NCBI GenBank assembly: GCA_026785815.1
Contig: JAJAZH010000242.1
Coordinates: 1-6,181, forward strand
Length of the DNA: 6,181 nucleotides
From: Ramlibacter sp.
Lineage (GTDB): Bacteria; Pseudomonadota; Gammaproteobacteria; Burkholderiales; Burkholderiaceae_C
Direction: 5' to 3'
The notes under the pieces are model-generated. The model saw only the letters and a list, made by a program, of their open reading frames with translations, was not told the DNA's origin and searched no databases. Made by a program: the position numbers and the translations under genes. Shown here in pieces: positions 1 to 4,251 of the stretch; the first letter of the stretch is position 1; each line of letters begins with the position of its first letter.

Positions 1-90
1 ACCACCGCATTGCAGCGCCGCGGTGACCGTATTGAAAGTCGCGCCGCGCACGGTGGCGTTGTCGTGTTCTGCTACTACCAGGGATGTCAT
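1..90 (-). CDS. etfA: Electron transfer flavoprotein alpha subunit, N-terminal fragment
   Basis: This is the first 30 codons of EtfA; the rest runs off the left edge. The visible peptide begins MTSLVVAEHDNATVRGATFN and continues TVTAALQCGG, matching the usual EtfA opening: a first beta strand, an 'EHDN' motif, then a helix with 'T.TA'. EtfA carries most of the FAD-binding domain and pairs with EtfB to shuttle electrons from acyl-CoA and related dehydrogenases to ETF-quinone oxidoreductase; the FAD domain itself is not in view. The ATG reads from 90 down to 88. An AAGGAG ribosome-binding site sits about 6 nt upstream (within 98-105), which fixes the start. The gene lies downstream of etfB on the same strand, the usual etfBA order, but 300 bp of repeat-rich DNA separates them. 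Identification from 30 residues is firm because of the etfB neighbour. Confidence 0.9.
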   Translation of the reverse strand, partial: MTSLVVAEHDNATVRGATFNTVTAALQCGG

Positions 91-135
91 GAATCACTCC
101 TTCGGTTGTCTCGGCGGGCTCGCCCGGTTTCGTCT

Positions 136-251
136 GTCATCGCGGGCTCGACCCGCCTGCCCTTGTCATTGCGGGCTCGACCCGCCTGCCTTTGTCACTG
201 CGGGCTCGACCCGCCTGCCCTTGTCATTGCGGGCTCGACCCGCCTGCCCTT
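136..251. repeat. Four tandem 29-bp units
   Basis: Four head-to-tail 29-bp units lie at 136-164, 165-193, 194-222 and 223-251. Each starts GTCATTGCGGGCTCGACCCG and ends CCTGCCCTT. The last unit equals the consensus and the other three each differ from it by one base. Each unit contains the inverted repeat GCGGG-CTCGA-CCCGC, so a transcript could form a small hairpin per unit. A fifth copy of the first 22 bases begins at 252 but continues into a complete palindromic element. The units look like local amplification of the left half of that element. The peptide-coding frames across them are by-products of the 29-bp period. Confidence 0.9.
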
Positions 252-310
252 GTCATTGCGGGCTCGACCCGCAATCCACGGACGTGGATCCCGGCCTGCG
301 CCGGGATGAC
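252..310. repeat. Complete two-part palindromic intergenic element
   Basis: The element holds three nested inverted repeats in order: TTGCGGG-CTCGA-CCCGCAA (256-274), ATCCACG-GA-CGTGGAT (274-289) and ATCCCGGC-CTGC-GCCGGGAT (288-307). It is bounded by GTCATTGC on the left and GGGATGAC on the right. This is the style of short palindromic repeat scattered between genes in many proteobacteria. Read on the minus strand, the right part gives the peptide VIPAQAGIH, which I recall as a frequent spurious translation of such repeats. It is probably the parent of both the tandem array to its left and the hairpin copies to its right. Confidence 0.8.
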
Positions 311-317
311 ACCTGAG

Positions 318-343
318 TGGATCCCGGCCTGCGCCGGGATGAC
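318..343. repeat. Second copy of the right-half hairpin repeat
   Basis: This 26-bp copy (TGGATCCCGG...GGGATGAC) is identical to 285-310 of the complete element and has the same 8-bp stem around a CTGC loop. It is separated from the first copy by 7 bp (311-317). Confidence 0.85.
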
Positions 344-352
344 ACGTTTAAC

Positions 353-378
353 TGGATCCCGGCCTGCGCCGGGATGAT
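353..378. repeat. Third copy of the right-half hairpin repeat
   Basis: This copy matches the previous two except at the last base (GGGATGAT instead of GGGATGAC). It is preceded by a 9-bp spacer (344-352). It runs directly into the hairpin that covers the etfB stop codon, so it would be the first repeat transcribed after etfB. Confidence 0.85.
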
Positions 379-396
379 TTGAGCGCACGCTCAAAT
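377..396 (-). other. Perfect hairpin overlapping the etfB stop codon
   Basis: A perfect 9-bp inverted repeat, ATTTGAGCG-CA-CGCTCAAAT, covers the last etfB codon and the TGA stop (391-393, minus strand). No T-run follows on the minus strand: the next bases read CATCCC, from the adjoining repeat. It therefore does not fit a classical intrinsic terminator and may be an mRNA 3'-end or processing structure. Function is unknown. Confidence 0.55.
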
Positions 397-1161
397 CACT
401 TTCGCTTCGTTCTTGAGCTTGGCCACCAGGGTCGCGACGTCGGGGACCTTGATGCCGGCCGAACGCTTGGGCGGCTCGACCACCTTGAGCGTCTTCAGGT
501 GCGCCTTCACGTCGACGCCGAGGTCGGCCGGCTTGAAGATCTCCATCTGCTTTTTCTTGGCCTTCATGATGTTGGGCAAGGTCACGTAGCGCGGCTCGTT
601 CAGACGCAGGTCGGTGGTGATGACCGCCGGCAGGTCGATCGAGAGCGTCTCCAGGCCGCCATCGACTTCGCGCGTGACGCGCGCCTTGCCCGGGGCGCCT
701 GCGCCGCTTCCCGCCTCGATTTCGACCTTCGAGGCGAAAGTGGCTTGCGGCAGGTCGCACAGCGCGGCCAGCATCTGGCCGGTCTGGTTGCAATCGTCGT
801 CGATCGCCTGCTTGCCCAGGATGACGAGGCCCGGTTGCTCCTTGTCGACCAGCGCCTTGAGCAACTTGGCGACGGCCAGCGGCTGCAATTCTTCGGTGGT
901 TTCCACCAGGATCGCGCGATCGGCGCCGATCGCCATCGCGGTGCGCAAGGTCTCCTGGCACTGGGTCACGCCGCAGGAAACCGCGATCACCTCGGTGACC
1001 GCGCCCTTCTCCCGCAACCGCACCGCCTCTTCGACAGCGATCTCGTCGAACGGGTTCATGCTCATCTTCACATTGGCGATGTCGACACCCGTGTTGTCGG
1101 ATTTGACCCGGACCTTGACGTTGTAATCGACCACGCGCTTGACCGGCACCAGGACCTTCAT
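391..1161 (-). CDS. etfB: Electron transfer flavoprotein beta subunit
   Basis: This is a complete 256-aa EtfB, the AMP-binding subunit of the cytoplasmic ETF heterodimer. ETF accepts electrons from acyl-CoA and related dehydrogenases and delivers them to ETF-quinone oxidoreductase. Visible landmarks are the opening MKVLVPVKRVVDYNVKVRVK, NPFDEIAVEEAVRLRE (residues 36-51), the nucleotide-site stretch GKQAIDDDCNQTGQ (116-129), and the family signature VTREVDGGLETL...LPAVIT (162-182). The partner-docking recognition loop LPNIMKAKKK (195-204) contains the leucine that contacts dehydrogenases in characterised ETFs. Length is a few residues above the usual ~249; a Gly/Ala-rich stretch, GSGAGAPGK (151-159), accounts for this. 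The ATG at 1161-1159 has a GGAG ribosome-binding site about 7 nt upstream. It is first in an etfBA operon with its own promoter. Confidence 0.97.
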   Translation of the reverse strand: MKVLVPVKRVVDYNVKVRVKSDNTGVDIANVKMSMNPFDEIAVEEAVRLREKGAVTEVIAVSCGVTQCQETLRTAMAIGADRAILVETTEELQPLAVAKLLKALVDKEQPGLVILGKQAIDDDCNQTGQMLAALCDLPQATFASKVEIEAGSGAGAPGKARVTREVDGGLETLSIDLPAVITTDLRLNEPRYVTLPNIMKAKKKQMEIFKPADLGVDVKAHLKTLKVVEPPKRSAGIKVPDVATLVAKLKNEAKVI

Positions 1162-1240
1162 GCTTGACTCCAGAGAGGGTTGTTTCGACCTTGACCTCGA
1201 CGCAAGATTCTATGCGGCGCCGTCTCGCACAGCACCCGCG

Positions 1241-1265
1241 CCAGAGTCCATCCACAGGGCTCTGG
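1241..1265. other. Inverted repeat in the etfB leader
   Basis: CCAGAG (1241-1246) pairs with CTCTGG (1260-1265), and CC (1248-1249) pairs with GG (1257-1258), leaving one imperfect pair and a 7-nt loop. If etfB starts near the TATAAT box, this falls in its roughly 125-nt 5' leader. No riboswitch class is recognised, and it is about 80 nt from the ribosome-binding site. Function is unknown. Confidence 0.35.
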
Positions 1266-1274
1266 AACAAAATA

Positions 1275-1286
1275 GAACGACCGTTC
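1275..1286. promoter_or_regulatory. Operator-like palindrome GAACG-AC-CGTTC
   Basis: A perfect 5-bp inverted repeat with a 2-bp centre lies about 7 bp downstream of the etfB -10 box, so it covers the predicted transcription start. A repressor bound here would block etfB. The form GAACGNNCGTTC resembles operators of TetR-family repressors that control fatty-acid or acyl-CoA degradation genes in betaproteobacteria; that link is recalled, not searched. It also sits just upstream of an AT-rich stretch that could serve dctP, so it could act on both sides. No regulator gene is in the window. Confidence 0.55.
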
Positions 1287-1293
1287 GTTTTTT

Positions 1294-1320
1294 ATTATAT
1301 GACGCGCCCGGGTAAGTCAG
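1294..1320 (-). promoter_or_regulatory. Predicted etfB promoter
   Basis: The minus strand carries a consensus -10 box, TATAAT (1299-1294), inside an AT-rich island that stands out from GC-rich surroundings. The best upstream match to a -35 box is CTGACT (1320-1315), 4 of 6 to TTGACA at a short 15-bp spacing, so the -35 is weak. The predicted start is near 1287, at the edge of the operator-like palindrome. The same island reads TATTAT (1293-1298) on the plus strand and could be a -10 for dctP, but I see no convincing -35 for that direction. Confidence 0.5.
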
Positions 1321-1385
1321 GACGAGCGATCCGGCTGCCCAGCCTTAAAGTCGAAGCCAGCAAGCAACACCCAGGAGTCCAGCCG

Positions 1386-2399
1386 ATGACACGCATCCGT
1401 TTCACCCTCGCCGCCGCGCTCGCGCTGGTCGCGCCGCTGGCCGCGGCCCAGACCGTGCTGACGGTCTCGACCTGGTTGCCGCCGACTCACGGCATGAGCA
1501 TGGCGCAAAAGGAGTGGTGCGACCTGCTGGAGAAGAACACCACCGGCAAGATGAAGTGCAACATCCTGCCGCGCGGCGTCTCCAACCCGCCGGGCACTTA
1601 CGACGCCATCAAGAACGGCCTGGCCGACATTTCGTTCACCGTCCACGGCTACACGCCCGGCCGCTTCGTCTACACCCAGATGGCGGAATTCCCTTTCCTG
1701 GGCAACACGTCGGAGCCGATTTCGGTGGCCTTCAACCGGGTCGCCAGCCGGCGGCCGGAGTTCATGGCCGAACACCAGGGCGTGAAGGTCATCACCTTCT
1801 TCACCCACGGCCCTGGCATCGTGTTCAACACCAAGCGGGCGATCACCCGGGCCGAGGAACTGCAGGGCCTGAAGTTCCGGGTCGGCGGCGGCATGGTCAA
1901 CGAGATCACCAAGACGCTCAACATGAACGTCACGCTCAAGCCAGCGCCCGATTCGTATGAACTGTTCGCTGGCGGCGTGATGGACGGGACGCTGTTCCCG
2001 GCCGAATCGACCGAGTCGTTCAAGATCGACAAGATCATCAAGCACGCCACCACCTTCCCTGGCGGCCTGTACAACACCAGCTTTGTGTTCCTGATGAACC
2101 AGGCCCGCTACGACAAGCTCACGGCCGACGAGAAGAAAGCTGTCGACGCGATCTCGGGCGAGCCGGCGGCGCGCCTCTTCGGCCGCGCCTGGGACCGGGT
2201 CGACCTGCGCGCCACTGCGCTGATGCAGGCCAACGGCGTGCAGATCACCAAGGCCGATCAGAAGTTCATCGCCGAGGTCAAGAGCCGCACCGCACCGCTG
2301 GAACAGAAGTGGGTCAGCGACGCCGCGGCCAAGGGTCTGAAAGAGCCGGCCAAGGCGCTGGCCGAGTTCCGCTCCGAAATCGCGAAGCTGGAAAAATAG
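1386..2399 (+). CDS. TRAP transporter solute-binding protein, DctP family
   Basis: This 337-aa periplasmic binding protein captures an organic acid and hands it to the membrane subunits encoded downstream. A Sec signal peptide is clear: basic start MTRIR, hydrophobic core to residue 18, then LAAA-Q with cleavage probably after A21. The mature domain opens with LTVSTWLPPTHGM (25-37). It contains GTYDAIKNGLADISF (70-84), typical of the family, and GLKFR (161-165), where R165 is the likely conserved arginine that pairs with a substrate carboxylate. Two cysteines, C45 and C58, could form a periplasmic disulphide. Length is normal for the family. The ATG at 1386 is chosen because AGGAG sits 8 nt upstream and the signal peptide begins there; the frame is open further upstream but that is not protein-like. 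The exact substrate cannot be read from the sequence, so no symbol is given. Confidence 0.93.
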   Translation: MTRIRFTLAAALALVAPLAAAQTVLTVSTWLPPTHGMSMAQKEWCDLLEKNTTGKMKCNILPRGVSNPPGTYDAIKNGLADISFTVHGYTPGRFVYTQMAEFPFLGNTSEPISVAFNRVASRRPEFMAEHQGVKVITFFTHGPGIVFNTKRAITRAEELQGLKFRVGGGMVNEITKTLNMNVTLKPAPDSYELFAGGVMDGTLFPAESTESFKIDKIIKHATTFPGGLYNTSFVFLMNQARYDKLTADEKKAVDAISGEPAARLFGRAWDRVDLRATALMQANGVQITKADQKFIAEVKSRTAPLEQKWVSDAAAKGLKEPAKALAEFRSEIAKLEK

Positions 2400-2419
2400 A
2401 GCACCTGGTCCCGACACCG

Positions 2420-2454
2420 GCGCGGCCTCATCGACAATGGGGACCGCGCTTTTT
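2420..2454 (+). terminator. Terminator-like hairpin between the binding protein and small permease genes
   Basis: GCGCGG (2420-2425) pairs perfectly with CCGCGC (2444-2449) and is followed at once by five T residues (2450-2454). A second, outer pairing, GGTCCC (2407-2412) with GGGACC (2440-2445), competes with it. The loop is long (18 nt), so termination may be only partial. In TRAP operons the binding protein is usually needed in excess over the permease, and a leaky hairpin here would do that. This role is inference. Confidence 0.55.
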
Positions 2455-2474
2455 CATGCCCGACGAACAACCAC

Positions 2475-2960
2475 TTGAAGAAACTTCTCGAACTCCTTAG
2501 CGGCCTGCTTTCGGCGCTGGCGCTGTTCTCGATCATGGCGCTGACCTTCTCCGATGTGGTTGGCCGCAAGCTGCTGGACAACTCGATCCCCGGCTCGCTG
2601 GAACTGACCGAACTGCTGATGGTGGTCGTCATCTTCGGCGCGCTGCCGCTGGTCTCCCTGCGCGGCGAACACGTCGAGTTCGACTCGCTGGACAACTACC
2701 TGCCGGCCGGCCTGCAGCGCGTGCAGCGGGCGGTCGTGAACTTCGGCTGCGCTCTGGCGCTACTGGCCCTGGGCTGGCTGATGTGGAAGACCGGCAACCA
2801 GTTCCTGGAAACCGGCGAGACCACGGCGCAGCTCAAGTTCCTCAAGGCGCCGTTCGTCTACCTGATGGGCGTGATGTGCGCCGTGACCGGCCTGGTGCAT
2901 CTGGCGCTGACGCTTCGCCCGCCGCGAGCGCTGGCCGAGGGCGACGGGGCGGCGCTGTGA
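2475..2960 (+). CDS. TRAP transporter small permease, DctQ family
   Basis: This 161-aa inner-membrane protein is the small subunit of the TRAP permease. Four hydrophobic segments are visible at about residues 6-28, 43-62, 82-103 and 125-147, the DctQ pattern. The motif IPGSLELTELLM (38-49) before the second segment is typical. It couples to the large permease, whose GTG start overlaps this gene's TGA by 4 bp (GTGA, 2957-2960), indicating translational coupling. The start is uncertain. TTG at 2475 is the only standard start codon in this frame after the dctP stop, and no good ribosome-binding site precedes it. An ATG at 2456 lies one frame off and would give MPDEQPL just before KKLLELL; see findings. 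Function class is firm, substrate unknown. Confidence 0.9.
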   Translation: MKKLLELLSGLLSALALFSIMALTFSDVVGRKLLDNSIPGSLELTELLMVVVIFGALPLVSLRGEHVEFDSLDNYLPAGLQRVQRAVVNFGCALALLALGWLMWKTGNQFLETGETTAQLKFLKAPFVYLMGVMCAVTGLVHLALTLRPPRALAEGDGAAL

Positions 2961-4249
2961 CCGCTGCACTGCTCGGATTCGCCGCGATCTTCGCGCTGGC
3001 ACTGCTGCGCGTGCCGCTGGCGTTTGCCATGGGCGCGGTCGGCATCGCCGGCATCGGCCTGACCCGCGGCTGGCAGCCGGCGCTCGCGAGCACCGCGCAG
3101 GTGGTCTACGAAACCGGCTTCGCCTACACGCTGTCGGTGATCCCGCTGTTCATCCTGATGGGCAACTTCGTGGCCCGCGCCGGCCTGGCCCACGAGTTGT
3201 TCGAAGCCGCCTACGCCTTCATCGGCCACGTGCGCGGCGGCCTGGCGCACGCCACCATCGCGGCCTGTGCCGGCTTCGGCGCGATCTGCGGCTCGTCGAT
3301 CGCCACCGCGGCCACCATGAGCAAGGTCGCCTATCCGTCGATGAAGAAGATGGGTTACAGCGACTCGCTGGCCACCGGCGTGATGGCGGCCGGCGGCACG
3401 CTGGGCATCATGATCCCGCCGTCGACCATCATGGTGATCTACGGGATCATCACCGAGACCAACATCGGCAAGCTGTTCGCCGCCGGTGTCATCCCCGGCC
3501 TGCTCACGGCGGCGCTGCTGATGGGCGCGGTGTCGCTGATGACGCTGCGCGACCCGGAACACGCGCCCCCCGGCAAGCGCTCCACCTGGCCGGAGCGCTT
3601 GCGCGCGCTGCGTGGCATCTGGGGCGTGGTGCTGCTGGTGGTGGTGGTGCTGGGCGGAATCTACGGCGGTTTCTTCACTGCCACCGAAGGCGCCGGCTTC
3701 GGTGCTGCCGGCGCCTTCCTGTTCGCGCTGGCGCGCCGGCGGCTGACGTGGTCGGTGCTGTTCCAGGTGCTGGTCGAATCGGCGCGCACCACCGCCATGC
3801 TGTTCTCGCTGCTGATCGCAGCGACGATCTTCGCCAACTTCGTCAACTTCACCACCATGCCGGGCGACCTGAAGGAATGGATCACGCACCTCGGACTGTC
3901 GCCGATCATGATCATCACCGCGATGATGCTGATCTACGTGGTGCTCGGCACCGTGATGGAGGAGCTGACGATGGTGCTGCTCACCATCCCGCTGTTCTTC
4001 CCGATCGTGACCTCGCTCGGCTTCGACCCGGTCTGGTTCGGCGTGCTGATCGTGATGATCGTGCAGATCGGCCTGATCTCGCCGCCGGTCGGCATGAACC
4101 TGTTCGTGCTCAACTCGTTGCTGCCCGGCGTCGGCCTGGGCCAGATCTTCCGCGGCTGCTGGCCGTTCGTGCTGGTGATGATCGTGATGCTCGGCGTGCT
4201 GATCGCTTTTCCGCAGCTCAGCTTGTGGCTGCCGTCGCTGATGAAGTAG
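2957..4249 (+). CDS. TRAP transporter large permease, DctM family
   Basis: This 430-aa inner-membrane protein is the transport subunit of the TRAP system, which uses an ion gradient (often Na+) to drive solute uptake. Length is as expected for the family. It is strongly hydrophobic throughout, with many membrane spans. Landmarks are IPLFILMGNF (62-71), AGFGAICGSSIATAATM (105-121), GGTLGIMIPPSTIMVIYGIITE (146-167), IYGGFFTATEGAGFGA (235-250) and GLISPPVGMNLFV (372-384). The paired GIMIPPS and LISPPVG motifs reflect the inverted repeat and re-entrant loops of this ion-transporter fold. The GTG at 2957 is chosen because it gives the 4-bp overlap with the small permease gene and begins the first membrane helix (MTAALLGFAAIFALALL). 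The frame is open upstream but overlaps the small permease gene. It ends 2 bp short of the convergent CHAT gene, with no clear terminator between. Confidence 0.95.
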   Translation: MTAALLGFAAIFALALLRVPLAFAMGAVGIAGIGLTRGWQPALASTAQVVYETGFAYTLSVIPLFILMGNFVARAGLAHELFEAAYAFIGHVRGGLAHATIAACAGFGAICGSSIATAATMSKVAYPSMKKMGYSDSLATGVMAAGGTLGIMIPPSTIMVIYGIITETNIGKLFAAGVIPGLLTAALLMGAVSLMTLRDPEHAPPGKRSTWPERLRALRGIWGVVLLVVVVLGGIYGGFFTATEGAGFGAAGAFLFALARRRLTWSVLFQVLVESARTTAMLFSLLIAATIFANFVNFTTMPGDLKEWITHLGLSPIMIITAMMLIYVVLGTVMEELTMVLLTIPLFFPIVTSLGFDPVWFGVLIVMIVQIGLISPPVGMNLFVLNSLLPGVGLGQIFRGCWPFVLVMIVMLGVLIAFPQLSLWLPSLMK

Positions 4250-4251
4250 CG

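Noticed and set aside
136..270. Possible CRISPR array because the repeat unit is 29 bp
   Set aside because: The units are directly adjacent with no unique spacers, and no cas genes are visible. It is a simple tandem repeat.
10..377. Three overlapping plus-strand frames with repetitive peptides across the left end
   Set aside because: They arise from the 29-bp repeats and from the antisense of etfA; no ribosome-binding site or recognisable protein.
285..378. Hairpin repeats as the etfB intrinsic terminator
   Set aside because: No T-run follows any of the hairpins on the minus strand, and etfA lies downstream in the same direction.
379..1167. Long open frame antisense to etfB
   Set aside because: It is a high-GC shadow of a well-identified gene, and its peptide has no family features.
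1164..1385. N-terminal extension of the TRAP binding protein back to 1164
   Set aside because: It would bury the signal peptide inside the protein and cross the promoter region; ATG 1386 has a good ribosome-binding site and begins the signal peptide.
2783..2956. Upstream extension of the large permease frame
   Set aside because: It overlaps the small permease gene almost entirely and is not membrane-like; the GTG with a GTGA overlap is the normal arrangement.
2858..3889. Long minus-strand frame opposite the large permease
   Set aside because: Composition is Arg/His/Gln/Gly-rich low-complexity, the usual antisense product of a GC-rich membrane protein gene.
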